Virus record (IMG/VR): IMGVR_UViG_3300027777_000173
Coordinates: 1 to 21,968 of that record
Source: a virus
Length of the DNA: 21,968 nt
Strand: one strand, 5' to 3'
The notes under the pieces: model-generated
Databases searched by the model: none
Seen by the model: only the letters and a program-made list of their open reading frames with translations
Told to the model about the DNA's origin: nothing
Translations under genes and position numbers: made by a program
In this document: in pieces, positions 5,835 to 15,088 of the stretch
Numbering within the stretch: the stretch's first letter is position 1
How the letters are laid out: the number at the start of each line of letters is the position of its first letter

Positions 5835-6179
5835 ATGCTACCCCACGAACCCACCGAGAAAACCCGCTCCCAGGCCCAATCCGCAGCAGGCCTGGGGCTG
5901 CCGCATGAGCAGATCGGCGCTCTGCTGGGCATCAGCGATGTGACCCTGCGGAAATACTATGACGTTGAGCTGGCGCTTGGGAAAGCCACGGCCAGCGCTA
6001 GTATTGCCAAGACGCTATTTAACAAGGCGATGGCGGGCGATACCACGGCGATGATCTGGTGGACCAAGGCGCAGATGGCCTGGGGCGAAACGAATACCAC
6101 CAAGCTGGCGAACCCGGACGGCACGCCCATCGAGGGCATAATGGTTTCGTTCGTCAAGGCCAATGAGCCAAGCACTTAA
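5835..6179 (+). CDS. HTH protein, probable terminase small subunit
   Basis: A 114-residue protein with a helix-turn-helix at about residues 13-40 (AQSAAGLGLPHEQIGALLGI then SDVTLRKYY), resembling sigma70 region 4-like folds. An Ala-rich helix follows (TASASIAKTLFNKAM), and GDTTAMIWWTKAQMAWGETN is a family-typical segment. Proteins with this pattern directly upstream of terminase large subunits are commonly taken as the small subunit that recognises the packaging site. Its end overlaps the large subunit start by 17 bases. A weak AAAAG directly precedes the ATG. Position and fold support the call. The pac or cos site cannot be seen, and a regulatory HTH role remains an alternative. Confidence 0.68.
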   Translation: MLPHEPTEKTRSQAQSAAGLGLPHEQIGALLGISDVTLRKYYDVELALGKATASASIAKTLFNKAMAGDTTAMIWWTKAQMAWGETNTTKLANPDGTPIEGIMVSFVKANEPST

Positions 6180-7440
6180 CAAGGCCATTAGCCTGGCAGA
6201 GTTTCCGGAGAAACTCGCCTGCCTATTCGAGCCATCCCGCTACAAGGTACTCTACGGCGGGCGAGGCGGTGCCAAGTCTTGGGGTATTGCTCGAGCCCTG
6301 CTTATCCTCGGCGCCAAGTCCCCGCTGCGCATCCTGTGCGCTCGAGAGTTTCAGACCAGCATCAAGGATTCTGTTCACAAGCTGCTCTGCGACCAAATAG
6401 AGGCGCTGGGCTTGCTTGGGTTTTACGAGATCACCCAAGCGTCCATTCGCGGCAAGAACGGCAGCGAGTTTGCCTTTGCTGGCCTGCGCAACAACATCAG
6501 CAACATCAAATCATTTGAAGGAGTGGATATTTGCTGGGTCGAAGAAGCGCAGTCGGTCAGCCGCCTGTCGTGGAATGTCCTGATACCAACTATTCGAAAG
6601 GCGGGCAGCAGCATCTGGGTGAGCTTCAACCCGGAGCTTGAGACCGACGAGACCTATCAGCGTTTTGTTCTCAAGCCACCCGCCGACTGCGTAATTCGCA
6701 AGGTGAACTGGTCCGACAACCCTTGGTTCCCTGAGACGTTGCGGCTGGAGAAGGACGCGCTCAAGGAACGGGACATTGAGTCCTATAACACCGTGTGGGA
6801 GGGCATCTGCCGCCAGACGGTGGACGGTGCTATCTTTGCCCGCGAAATGCAGATGGCCGAGCTACAGGGCCGGATTACGACTGTCAACTACGACCCCAGC
6901 AAACCAGTTCATGCGGTGTTCGACCTTGGCTGGTCAGATTCAACGGCAATCTGGTTTCTCCAGTTTGTTGGCATGGAGACCCGGCTTATCCGTTACCTTG
7001 AGGACAACCAGCGCACCATCAGCCACTATTTGTCTGAGATGCAGACATTTGGTTACGTCTACGACACCCTATGGCTACCCCATGATGCTCAAAACCAGAC
7101 CCTGGCGGCTGCGGGTCGTTCCATTGAGGACATTGTTCGATCTGCTGGATACAAGGTCAATATTATTCCTCGTGTGCCGATACCAGACAGTATCAATGCC
7201 GCTCGCACAATCTTTCCGAACTGCTGGTTTGACAGAGAGAATGCGGCGGATGGGATTTCGTGCCTGCGCCACTACCGATATGATGTAGACCCCGAGACCG
7301 GCGGATTCAGCAAGCAGCCGCTGCACGATCACTACAGCCACGGCGCGGACGCATTCAGGTACATTGGCCTGATGGTCAACGAGCCTCGCAAGGCTAAAAA
7401 GAAAGCAACCTTTTCGTTGCCAGCAAATTGGATGGGATAG
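6163..7440 (+). CDS. terL: Terminase large subunit (PBSX/Terminase_3 type)
   Basis: A 425-residue packaging motor protein. The ATPase half has Walker A GGRGGAKS at 32-39, Walker B VDICWVEEAQ at 121-130 with E127/E128 as catalytic candidates, and a coupling segment WVSFNPELETDE at 152-163. The nuclease half has VFDLGWSDSTAIW (D254, D259), LWLPHDAQ (D308) and a C-terminal HDHYSHGADAFRY (388-400) with D396, which together fit the RNase H-like metal site. Length fits the PBSX-type family (about 420-440). It would pump DNA into the procapsid through the portal encoded next and cut the concatemer. All visible key residues are intact. Confidence 0.93.
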   Translation: MSQALNKAISLAEFPEKLACLFEPSRYKVLYGGRGGAKSWGIARALLILGAKSPLRILCAREFQTSIKDSVHKLLCDQIEALGLLGFYEITQASIRGKNGSEFAFAGLRNNISNIKSFEGVDICWVEEAQSVSRLSWNVLIPTIRKAGSSIWVSFNPELETDETYQRFVLKPPADCVIRKVNWSDNPWFPETLRLEKDALKERDIESYNTVWEGICRQTVDGAIFAREMQMAELQGRITTVNYDPSKPVHAVFDLGWSDSTAIWFLQFVGMETRLIRYLEDNQRTISHYLSEMQTFGYVYDTLWLPHDAQNQTLAAAGRSIEDIVRSAGYKVNIIPRVPIPDSINAARTIFPNCWFDRENAADGISCLRHYRYDVDPETGGFSKQPLHDHYSHGADAFRYIGLMVNEPRKAKKKATFSLPANWMG

Positions 7441-7442
7441 CA

Positions 7443-9548
7443 ATGTACTACTCTGACAACGATGTAAGCCCCGACAAGCGCATTGATGCGGCAATCAAGT
7501 TCCTGCGACTGGCGGGTGACTCCGACTCCACGAACCGTGCTGACGCGCTGGACGATCTGAAGTTTGCCGCCGGAGATCAATGGCCGGTGGAGATTCAGAA
7601 CAGCCGCAACCTTGACGCCAGGCCGTGCCTGACCATCAATAAGATTGACGCCTACGTGCGCCAGGTGACGAACCAGCAGCGTCAGCAGCGGCCCAGGATC
7701 AAAGTCCACCCCACCAACACCCAGGCCGACGCCAAGATTGCGCAGACGCTTGAGGGGATCACCCGGCACATCGAGGAGAACAGCAATGCCGACACAGCGT
7801 ATGACAACGCATTCGACTATGCGGTGCGCATGGGCTGGGGTTACTGGCGAATCATCACGGATTACGTGCGCGAGGACTCGTTCGACCAGGAAATCTACAT
7901 ACAGCCTGTCGACAACCCGTTTACTGTTTACTTCGACCCCAATAGCGTGTTGCCGGACGGCTCAGACGCCGAGCAGTGCCTGATTACTAGCGTGATGCCC
8001 AAGGCGGTGTTCCGCGAGATGTATCCCGGCGCGGATGATGGCGCCAACTTCTTGCAGCGCAGCACGGGCGACGATAGTGCTGACTGGGTGATGACCGAGG
8101 ACATTCGGATCGCCGAGTATTTCCACATTGAGCGCGTCAAAACCAAGCTGTTGATGCTTTCAGATGGCACCAAAATCTACAAGGATGAGCTGCCCAGCGA
8201 CGAGTTCTTGGCGTTGGCCGGGATCACCATCGTTGACGAGCGGCCCAGCTATCGCAAAGTGGTCAAGTGGTGCAAGCTGACCGCGATGGAAGTGTTGGAG
8301 GAAAAGGACTGGCCAGGCCGGTATATTCCGGTTGTGCCGGTTTACGGTCAGCAATTAATCGTTGAGGACAAGCGCAAGAAGTTCGGCCTGGTGCGGTTTG
8401 CCAAAGATCCGCAGCGCATGTACAACTTCTGGCGCACCAGCATGACCGAAAGCATTGCGCTGGCGCCGAAGGCCAAGTGGCTGTTGGCGGAAGGCCAAGA
8501 CGAGAACCACGAAGACGAATGGGCGCAGGCCAACATCAAGTCCAGCCCTGTCCTGCGCTACAAGCAGACCGACATTGACGGCAGGCTAGCCCCGACGCCC
8601 ACCAGACTGCAACCCGAGCCGCCGCCTGTTGGCGTGATGAGCGCCGCCGAAGCTATCAATTCTGACCTTCAGATGGTCCTGGGCATCACCGATCCTAACC
8701 AGCTGCCGAGCGGCAACATCAGCGGCAAGGCGCTCAACGGCCAGCAGCAACAAGTTGATCTAAGCAACTTCCATTACTTCGACAACCTGACCCGCTCAAT
8801 CAAGCACACCGGCAAGATTCTGTTAGACCTGATCCCCAAGATTTACGACACCCAGCGCGTGATGCGGATCATTGGCGAGGATGGTCAGCCGGACATGGTC
8901 ACCATCAACGAGCAGGGCCAAGACGAATACGGCGTCCAGAAGGTCTTGAACGACGTCACAGTGGGCGAGTACGACGTGGTGATGGACAGCGGGCCAGGCT
9001 ACATCAGCAAGCGGATGCAGGCCGTGGATTCCATGATGCCGTTGTTGGCTGGCAACCCTGATTTGTTCAAGCTGGCGGGCGATCTGGTGTTTAGGAATAT
9101 GGACTTCCCCGGCGCCGAGGTCATTGCCGACCGCCTGGCGGCAAGCAACCCGCTGGCGCAAATTGATAAGAAATCACCGATCCCGCCGCAGGTACAGATG
9201 CAGCTTGCACAGAGCAAGGCACAGATTGAGCAGATGACCCAGCAGATGCAAGCGATGCAATTGGAGATCAACAACCGCGCTCAGGTTGCCCAAATCCGCG
9301 AGGAAGGCGCTACCAAGCGCACGCTGATGCAGGTAACGGCCAAGGCCCACGAGACCGAGTCCAGTAATGCCGAGAAGCGCAACACCGAAGAAATGAAGAT
9401 CAGCGGTCGCGCTAACGAGACCGTTATTGAAAGCAATACCCGGCTACAGATTGAGCACATCAAAGGCCAGCTAGCGCTCATGCTGGCGGACATTGACAAA
9501 AGCACCATGCACACCAGCACTGGCGAGGCTATTGAGCGAGCAATCTGA
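7443..9548 (+). CDS. P22-type portal protein
   Basis: A 701-residue portal, close to P22 gp1 (725). Family-typical segments include RPCLTINKIDAYVRQVTNQQ, AFDYAVRMGWGYWRI, PFTVYFDPNSVLPDGSDAEQ, YIPVVPVYGQQLIVEDKRKK and SGKALNGQQQQVDLSNFHYF. The protein ends in a long Gln/Glu/Lys-rich helix (roughly the last 115 residues), as in the P22 portal, whose C-terminal helices form a barrel in the capsid that senses packaging. I start at 7443 because GGATGGGA lies a few bases upstream. An in-frame ATG at 7428 would add five residues and overlap terL by 13 bases, but has no ribosome-binding site. The portal is the ring at the packaging vertex, joining terminase during packaging and the gp4-like adaptor afterwards. 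Confidence 0.93.
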   Translation: MYYSDNDVSPDKRIDAAIKFLRLAGDSDSTNRADALDDLKFAAGDQWPVEIQNSRNLDARPCLTINKIDAYVRQVTNQQRQQRPRIKVHPTNTQADAKIAQTLEGITRHIEENSNADTAYDNAFDYAVRMGWGYWRIITDYVREDSFDQEIYIQPVDNPFTVYFDPNSVLPDGSDAEQCLITSVMPKAVFREMYPGADDGANFLQRSTGDDSADWVMTEDIRIAEYFHIERVKTKLLMLSDGTKIYKDELPSDEFLALAGITIVDERPSYRKVVKWCKLTAMEVLEEKDWPGRYIPVVPVYGQQLIVEDKRKKFGLVRFAKDPQRMYNFWRTSMTESIALAPKAKWLLAEGQDENHEDEWAQANIKSSPVLRYKQTDIDGRLAPTPTRLQPEPPPVGVMSAAEAINSDLQMVLGITDPNQLPSGNISGKALNGQQQQVDLSNFHYFDNLTRSIKHTGKILLDLIPKIYDTQRVMRIIGEDGQPDMVTINEQGQDEYGVQKVLNDVTVGEYDVVMDSGPGYISKRMQAVDSMMPLLAGNPDLFKLAGDLVFRNMDFPGAEVIADRLAASNPLAQIDKKSPIPPQVQMQLAQSKAQIEQMTQQMQAMQLEINNRAQVAQIREEGATKRTLMQVTAKAHETESSNAEKRNTEEMKISGRANETVIESNTRLQIEHIKGQLALMLADIDKSTMHTSTGEAIERAI

Positions 9549-9609
9549 TTCTGATACTATGCGCAAAACCTACCGGCGGGTACACCGGGCAAAATCCTTG
9601 AGGTAACTC

Positions 9610-10527
9610 ATGTCGGAAGTGCAGGAACGGTTGGCCGCTAACGTGGTCACCAGCGAAAATCTAGCCGAGTTCAACTCGCAACGTCTAAACCTAGCTAATC
9701 GTGAGACGCCAGCTGCGGCTGCTGAGGAAACTCCAGCAGAGCCGGTTGAAGTCACCGAGCAGAGTGGGCAAGACGGCGATGAGAAGGAAGCGACAGCAGT
9801 AGAAGAAAACAGCAAGCCTAATAAGCTGGAGAAGCGATTTACGGCACTGACCAAGCAACGCGAAGAAGCCCGGCAAGAAGCCGAGCGGGAGCGGGCGGCT
9901 AGGGAGATCTTGGAGTCGAAGGTCAGGGAACTTGAAGGACGCAGCAGGCCGCAGGTAGAGCCAGCAGCAACCACCGAGGAACCCCATCCTAGCCAGTTCT
10001 CTGATGCGTTTGAGTACGCAAAAGCACTGGCGGAATACTCCACTGAGCGGGCGTTACGGAATCGAGACAGGCAAGACGCAGAGCGCAAGGCGGCAATTGA
10101 GCGGGACAAGGTCATTGAGACTTGGAACACCCGGCTGTCGGCGGCTAAGGCAGAGCTTCCTGATTTCGATGACATGGTGGCATCCAGCGACGTACAGGTC
10201 AGCGACCAGATACGGGACGCGATACTTGACAGCGATGTGGGACCAAAAATCCTGTATCACCTGGCCGAGCACACCGATCTGGCAACGAAGTTGGCAGGAA
10301 TGTCCACCGCAAACGCTCTGCGAGAGATAGGCAAGCTTGAGGCACGGTTTGAGGCGAAAGCCGAAACCAAGCCGCTTTCTACCGTTGGCAGGTCCAAGGC
10401 GCCACCACCGATCAACCCCATCAGGGGCGGCGGGACTGGCACCGATGTAAAAATTGACAGCAACGGCGAGTTTCACGGCGATTACCAATCTTGGCGAGCC
10501 GCGAGAATGGCCGGAAAAATCCGATAA
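9610..10527 (+). CDS. Scaffolding-like protein
   Basis: A 305-residue, strongly acidic and helical protein between portal and coat, the place of the scaffold gene in P22-like phages (P22 gp8 is 303 residues). The N-terminal third is Glu-rich and disordered-looking. Residues about 70-125 form a predicted coiled coil rich in Glu, Arg and Ala. The C-terminal part includes an AAKAELPDFDDMVA segment typical of phage scaffold-like proteins and a basic tail (RAARMAGKIR) that could contact coat. It would direct coat assembly into a procapsid and leave before packaging. TGAGGT lies five bases before the ATG. The 61-base gap before it contains one GGGTAC element (9578) within a CCGG inverted pair, possibly a regulatory site. 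Family assignment rests on position, size and composition. Confidence 0.75.
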   Translation: MSEVQERLAANVVTSENLAEFNSQRLNLANRETPAAAAEETPAEPVEVTEQSGQDGDEKEATAVEENSKPNKLEKRFTALTKQREEARQEAERERAAREILESKVRELEGRSRPQVEPAATTEEPHPSQFSDAFEYAKALAEYSTERALRNRDRQDAERKAAIERDKVIETWNTRLSAAKAELPDFDDMVASSDVQVSDQIRDAILDSDVGPKILYHLAEHTDLATKLAGMSTANALREIGKLEARFEAKAETKPLSTVGRSKAPPPINPIRGGGTGTDVKIDSNGEFHGDYQSWRAARMAGKIR

Positions 10528-10546
10528 CTTTTAGGAATAAAGAATC

Positions 10547-11794
10547 ATGGCTAATACCCTGCTTACTATTAGCAAGATCACCAACGAGGCGTTGATGGTC
10601 TTGGAAAACAGCTTGACTTTTACAAGTGAAGTTGAACGGACCTATGACGATCAGTTCGCTGTCGTTGGCGCAAAGATCGGCAATACACTGAACGTCCGCA
10701 GGCCGGGTCGTTTTATTGGTACTACGGGACCTGCCCTCGCCGTCGAAGACTTCAACGAAACGTCGGTGCCAGTAACTTTGTCAACGCAGTTTCATGTCGA
10801 CACACAATTTTCTACCCAGGATTTGGCGCTGTCGTTGGATATGTTTAGTGACCGCGTGCTAAAACCCGCGATTGCAGCCATCGCCAACAAGATCGACCGC
10901 GACGGCCTGGTGATGGCAAAGAACAACACCGCCAACATCGTTGGCACCGCCGGCACCCCGCCAAGCAGCCTTTTGACGTTCCTGAACGCTGGCGCGTATC
11001 TGGACGCCGAGGGCGCGCCTCGCGACGGTCAACGCTCTTGCATCATTGAGCCGTTTACCTCTGCGACCATTGTTGATAGCTTGAAGGGTTTGTTTGTGCC
11101 CAACAATACTATTTCCAGGCAGTTTCAGAAAGGCCTTATGGGAACGGACAGCGCTGGAATGGATTGGAAAATGGATCAGAACGTGGTTAATCAGACGTTC
11201 GGCTCCTACGCCACCACCACGGCGTTTAGCTGCAACACCAGCACCGCCACCGGTTTCCTGACCACCGGCTGGGCTTCGACCTCTACCATCGCGCTTTCTT
11301 GCTCGACGGCAGCCGCGGGTTTGAAGCAGGGCGACGTTATCCAGATTGCCAACGTCTATGCGGTCAACCCGCAGAACCGCCAGGCTTATGGCTCTAACAA
11401 GCTGCGCAATTTCGTGGTCCAGGCCGACGTTACTGTTGCAACCTCTGGCACCACCTCGGTGATCGTCTCCCCGGCGGTTATCACGGCGGGCCAGTTTCAA
11501 AACGTCAGCGTTACCTCGCCAGGCGCATCAACCGTTACGCCTTTCAACAACACCGGCGTGGTCTCGCCGCAGAACATCGTGATGCACAAAAATGCGTTCA
11601 CCATGGCTTGCGCCGACCTCGAGCTGCCTGATGGGGTCCATTTTGCTGGTCGCGCAAGTGACAGGCAGCTGGGTCTGTCCATCCGCGTGGTGCGACAGTA
11701 CACTATCAACAACGATTCGATCCCGACTCGTCTTGATGTGCTGTACGGCTGGGCGCCTTTGTACCCCGAGCTTGCTTGCCGGGTTGCTGCGTAA
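10547..11794 (+). CDS. Major capsid (coat) protein, P22 gp5 type
   Basis: A 415-residue coat protein of the P22 type (gp5 is 430 residues), an HK97-fold subunit. Recognisable features are the start MANTLLTISKITNEALMVLE, TYDDQFAVVGAKIGNTLNVR, a VTLSTQFHVDTQFSTQDLAL strand, DRVLKPAIAAIANKIDRDGL, NIVMHKNAFTMACADLELPD, SIRVVRQYTINNDSIPTRLD and the ending YGWAPLYPELACRVAA. A Ser/Thr/Ala-rich middle part (about residues 210-330) likely forms the inserted domain seen in P22-like coats. AGGA ten bases before the ATG supports the start. It assembles on the scaffold, and the GroES at 3785-4042 may help it fold. It is followed by a hairpin at 11802-11821. Confidence 0.92.
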   Translation: MANTLLTISKITNEALMVLENSLTFTSEVERTYDDQFAVVGAKIGNTLNVRRPGRFIGTTGPALAVEDFNETSVPVTLSTQFHVDTQFSTQDLALSLDMFSDRVLKPAIAAIANKIDRDGLVMAKNNTANIVGTAGTPPSSLLTFLNAGAYLDAEGAPRDGQRSCIIEPFTSATIVDSLKGLFVPNNTISRQFQKGLMGTDSAGMDWKMDQNVVNQTFGSYATTTAFSCNTSTATGFLTTGWASTSTIALSCSTAAAGLKQGDVIQIANVYAVNPQNRQAYGSNKLRNFVVQADVTVATSGTTSVIVSPAVITAGQFQNVSVTSPGASTVTPFNNTGVVSPQNIVMHKNAFTMACADLELPDGVHFAGRASDRQLGLSIRVVRQYTINNDSIPTRLDVLYGWAPLYPELACRVAA

Positions 11795-11801
11795 TCAATC
11801 A

Positions 11802-11821
11802 GGGGAGCCGGAGTGCTCCCC
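11802..11821 (+). terminator. Perfect 7-bp hairpin after the coat gene
   Basis: GGGGAGC (11802-11808) and GCTCCCC (11815-11821) form a perfect stem with a six-base loop, eight bases after the coat stop codon. No T-run follows, so full intrinsic termination is unlikely. It may be a weak terminator or an mRNA-stabilising 3' structure that boosts coat expression. Confidence 0.4.
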
Positions 11822-11849
11822 ACTTTCCAACTAATTCAAGGAAATCATC

Positions 11850-12278
11850 ATGGCCAATCCCGGACCCGCATCAAGCACCCAAACCCACCCGCAGGTACTG
11901 AGTTCCAATCAGGCGCTACGCCTGCTGGGCAGCGCTCAGAGCATCAACTGCAACGCTACTGGTGACACGGCAATCCCGATTTTGAACACCAGCAGCTACA
12001 TCATCCTGTACGTCATCGCCACCAACGCCAGCATCTCGCTGACCACGGCGGCTGGCGGTCTGTTCACCGGCCCTGCGGCTGGCGGCACTCCACTGGTGAC
12101 TAGCGCGGCATTGTCAGCCCTCACAGGCTCAACAATCGCCAGCCAACGTACCGTTCTGACAGCTGGTTTGAACCAGAACACCAGCCAGACGATCTATTGG
12201 AACATCGCCACCGCACAGGGTGCCGCTGCTACGATGGACCTGCTGGTCTATGGTATTGATCTGACCTTCCTGCCCTAA
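11850..12278 (+). CDS. Small beta-rich protein, probable capsid-associated
   Basis: A 142-residue protein I do not recognise by family. It is rich in Ala, Thr, Ser and Asn with alternating hydrophobic strands and no catalytic motif, membrane helix or signal peptide. The sequence of strands (SYIILYVIATNASISLTTAA, SQTIYWNIATAQ, MDLLVYGIDLTFL) suggests a compact beta-sandwich. It lies directly after the coat gene and before the terminator at 12304-12330, the place where many phages encode a decoration or head-fibre protein. AAGGAAATC upstream of the ATG is a good ribosome-binding site. A virion decoration role is inferred from position only. Confidence 0.65.
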   Translation: MANPGPASSTQTHPQVLSSNQALRLLGSAQSINCNATGDTAIPILNTSSYIILYVIATNASISLTTAAGGLFTGPAAGGTPLVTSAALSALTGSTIASQRTVLTAGLNQNTSQTIYWNIATAQGAAATMDLLVYGIDLTFLP

Positions 12279-12303
12279 ACGGCGACGGCTCAGGCACAAT
12301 GGG

Positions 12304-12330
12304 AGCCGTCCTCAAAAGGGACGGCTTTTT
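12304..12330 (+). terminator. Intrinsic terminator at the end of the capsid block
   Basis: An 8-bp stem AGCCGTCC / GGACGGCT (12304-12311 and 12319-12326) encloses a seven-base loop, and TTTTT (12326-12330) follows, overlapping the last paired T. This fits a Rho-independent terminator. The upstream arm can alternatively pair with GACGGCTC at 12284-12291 (through GAGCCGTC at 12303-12310), which would prevent the terminator from forming. It sits between the capsid genes and the tail and adsorption genes. Confidence 0.72.
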
Positions 12331-12357
12331 GTTTATTCAATCTTCGGAATTTGCATC

Positions 12358-12684
12358 ATGAACAACAGCGCATTTGCACCGTTTGGCCCAACGTATCAAA
12401 TCGGCACCTCGGCGGTGCAAGTGCTTGCCACCAACAACAACGGCTGCACTAGCTATCGGGTTCGTTCTCTGCTTTCCACCACGCAGTACCTATCCTGGGC
12501 ACCAGCTGGCGTGGCCAACGCGACCCCGACGATCACGGTCACAGCGCCTGGCGCATCGCCCAGCGCCTACACGCTCGGCATCACGGCGGGGACGGTTGAG
12601 GTCTTTGGCAACCTGCCGCCTAACGGCTTCTTCAAGGCCGACGCCGCCGCAGCCTTTGAGATCACCCCAGGCGAGGGTCTGTAA
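12358..12684 (+). CDS. Small virion protein of unknown function
   Basis: A 108-residue protein. AFAPFGPTYQIGTSAVQVLA, a TQYLSWAPAG segment, LGITAGTVEVFGNLPPNGFF and the ending AAAFEITPGEGL match a small protein I have seen repeatedly in phage structural regions, always without assigned function. It looks like a single beta-sandwich domain with no signal peptide or membrane helix. It is the first gene after the terminator, and the adhesin-like gene begins one base after its stop. The ATG at 12358 has only a weak ribosome-binding site (CGGAAT). It may be a tail or capsid accessory protein, or a partner of the adhesin next door. Confidence 0.62.
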   Translation: MNNSAFAPFGPTYQIGTSAVQVLATNNNGCTSYRVRSLLSTTQYLSWAPAGVANATPTITVTAPGASPSAYTLGITAGTVEVFGNLPPNGFFKADAAAAFEITPGEGL

Positions 12685-12685
12685 G

Positions 12686-15088
12686 ATGATTCGGAATCAT
12701 TCCCGGCATGGTTCCAGGTTTCGTATTACGCTGGGAAGTGGCGGCAATACCGTTCCGGGCGCTCCAACAATTGGAACTGCAACCGCTACTGGAACAACAA
12801 CCGCCACTGTTTCGTTTACTCAGCCCGCCAGTGATGGCGGGTCTACCATTACCAGCTACACAGCCACTAGCAGTCCGGGTGGTATCACAGGCGTTTTGAA
12901 TCAAGCGGGTTCCGGCACCATCAACGTGACTGGGCTTAGTGCTGGCACTTCATATACCTTCACAGTCACCGCCACCAACGCAGTCGGCACTGGGTCAGCA
13001 AGCGCGGCAAGCAACTCTATTACAACGACCGCTTCTGCTCCGGGTGCCCCAACAATTGGGATTGCAACAGCAACTGGAGCAACGACCGCTACTGTTGCGT
13101 TTACTCAACCTGCTAGCAATGGTGGTTCCGTAATCACTAGTTACACGGCGACCAGCAGTCCTGGCGGCATCACAGGAACCCTAAGCCAAGCAGGTTCGGG
13201 GACAATCAATGTAACCGGACTTTCGGCTAGTACTTCGTACACTTTTACCGTTACTGCAACCAATGCAATTGGCACAAGCTCGGCAAGCGCCGCAAGCAAC
13301 TCTATTACAACAACAGCAATTACGGTTCCAGACGCGCCAACAATAGGCACGGCGTCTGCAACAGGCGCAACCACAGCAACAGTATCGTTCACACAACCGG
13401 CCAATAACGGTGGCTCTGTAATCACTAGCTATACAGCAACCAGCAGCCCAGGCGGCATTACAGGGACTCTAAGCCAAGCAGGTTCTGGTTCAATTGATAT
13501 TACCGGGCTTACGCTGAATACAACGTACACGTTCACAGTGACGGCTACCAATGCAATTGGTACAAGCGCCGCAAGCGCCGCAAGCAATTCTGTTGTCACA
13601 ACACCGTTCAATTCTTTGCGTATCAGGTCTAATTCGAGCGCATGGCTGAACAGAACATCAGCAGCGACGGTCAGCACTTATACGTTGTCGATGTGGGTAA
13701 AACGTGGCATTTTGTCTGGGACTTATCAATATCTGTTTAGTTTTGGGAATACCGGAAATACTGATGCTTATGGGTTAGCGTTTAACGCTTCCACTGACAC
13801 ACTATATTTTTACAGTGGTGTATCGTATCCAACAGTTGCGGTTTACCGTGATCCAACTGCCTGGTATCACATTGTTTTGTCTAATAATGCTGGCGCATTC
13901 ACTTTGTACGTTAATGGCGTATCAGCAGCGACAGGAACCGCCGCCACAATCCCTAGCGGATCGGTGATGAACATAGGCCGGTATGCTTATGGTTCAGGAT
14001 CACTTTATTTTGACGGTGACATTAATGAGGTCAACTTTGTATCCGGTCAAGCGTTGGCCGCAACAGCGTTTGGCGCAACCGGGGCAAATAGCCAATGGCT
14101 TCCGATACCATACACAGGCACATACGGGGCTAGCGGCTTCCATTTGACCTTTGGTGATGCCACCAGCACAACAACGTTGATGGCTGACTCCAGCGGCAAC
14201 GGAAACAACTGGACTCCAAATAACGTATTTCTTACCCCTGGGATTGCATACGACTCTTTGACCGATGTACCAACAATATCCTCAAAATTTGCAGCAAATT
14301 ATGCAGTTTTGAATCCTTTGCAAGATGGCGCAGGAACTTTGTCTGCCGCCAACTTGAACATGACTGGTCTAGGCACAGCGGCATGGGCAACTAGAGTTTC
14401 AACGATTGCGGTTACTTCCGGGTCGTGGTATTTTGAGGTTACTCCAACAAGCGGTTCTGTATCGTCAGGTATTATGTTTGGAATAACAAAAAACCCATAT
14501 CCGTCAGGCAGCATTGCGCTTGATTCAAACGGTTATGGGTATTACGGAAATAACGGTCAAAAATACAATAATAATGCTGGCGTTGCATATGGCGCAGTTG
14601 TTGCTGACAACGACATAGTCGGTGTAGCGTTTGATGCAACCAATGGCTCAGTAACGTTTTACAAGAACAACGTGAGCCAGGGCGTTGCGTTCTCTGGTTT
14701 GTCTGCTGGAACGTGGTATTTTGGAGTCTCTTGTTACGGAACAGCAACTGCATCTATCAATTTTGGTCAGCGTCCATTTTCCTACACGCCGCCAACAGGG
14801 TATGTTGCCCTCAACACCTACAACCTCGCAGCCGGAACAGTCACCACCAGCGGCACATTTACCGGCAATGGCAACGGAAACGGCCCGATGGTGTGGCTGA
14901 ACGGCACGCCTACAACGATGACCATCAACGGAAATGCGGTGATATTTGGAGCCCAAGCCGACAAACTAGCTTCCGGTTTCAAGCTCCGCACTGGCGCCGC
15001 CGCATACAACGCAGTTGGGAGCAACAGTTACACGGTGTCGGTCTCTGGCGCTGTGTTCAAATACGAAGATGCGCAAGGTAACCCATGA
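12686..15088 (+). CDS. Multidomain adhesin-like virion protein: three FN3, LamG-like, SPRY-like
   Basis: An 800-residue protein built of binding modules. Three near-identical fibronectin type III domains start at about residues 24, 119 and 215 (each about 95 residues, with a recurring [20 protein letters not shown]-like strand pair). A LamG/concanavalin-like domain spans about 311-490 ([48 protein letters not shown]). A SPRY-like domain follows around 575-700 ([49 protein letters not shown]), then a short beta-rich tail. Such sets bind carbohydrates or surface proteins in phage tail fibres and head decorations. I start at the ATG at 12686. The longer open frame upstream overlaps the 108-residue gene and is Arg-rich shadow sequence. 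No receptor is implied by the sequence. Confidence 0.82.
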   Translation: MIRNHSRHGSRFRITLGSGGNTVPGAPTIGTATATGTTTATVSFTQPASDGGSTITSYTATSSPGGITGVLNQAGSGTINVTGLSAGTSYTFTVTATNAVGTGSASAASNSITTTASAPGAPTIGIATATGATTATVAFTQPASNGGSVITSYTATSSPGGITGTLSQAGSGTINVTGLSASTSYTFTVTATNAIGTSSASAASNSITTTAITVPDAPTIGTASATGATTATVSFTQPANNGGSVITSYTATSSPGGITGTLSQAGSGSIDITGLTLNTTYTFTVTATNAIGTSAASAASNSVVTTPFNSLRIRSNSSAWLNRTSAATVSTYTLSMWVKRGILSGTYQYLFSFGNTGNTDAYGLAFNASTDTLYFYSGVSYPTVAVYRDPTAWYHIVLSNNAGAFTLYVNGVSAATGTAATIPSGSVMNIGRYAYGSGSLYFDGDINEVNFVSGQALAATAFGATGANSQWLPIPYTGTYGASGFHLTFGDATSTTTLMADSSGNGNNWTPNNVFLTPGIAYDSLTDVPTISSKFAANYAVLNPLQDGAGTLSAANLNMTGLGTAAWATRVSTIAVTSGSWYFEVTPTSGSVSSGIMFGITKNPYPSGSIALDSNGYGYYGNNGQKYNNNAGVAYGAVVADNDIVGVAFDATNGSVTFYKNNVSQGVAFSGLSAGTWYFGVSCYGTATASINFGQRPFSYTPPTGYVALNTYNLAAGTVTTSGTFTGNGNGNGPMVWLNGTPTTMTINGNAVIFGAQADKLASGFKLRTGAAAYNAVGSNSYTVSVSGAVFKYEDAQGNP
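12755..13607 (+). repeat. Three tandem FN3-coding repeats (about 285-288 bases each)
   Basis: The modules begin near 12755, 13040 and 13328. They encode very similar residues (for example [13 protein letters not shown] in all three), but many codons differ by synonymous changes, the second and third being more A+T-rich. They are an internal tandem duplication inside the adhesin gene. Confidence 0.85.

Noticed and set aside
9570-10175. 201-residue minus-strand open frame
   Set aside because: It is antisense to the scaffold gene and Ser/Arg-rich, a shadow of G+C-rich codon structure with no start signal.
10859-11500. 213-residue minus-strand open frame
   Set aside because: It is antisense to the coat gene, whose protein is clearly recognised. 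No ribosome-binding site and no recognisable motif.
12755-13607. CRISPR-like or other regularly spaced repeats
   Set aside because: The regular spacing is from tandem FN3 protein modules of about 285 bases, not short repeats with unique spacers.
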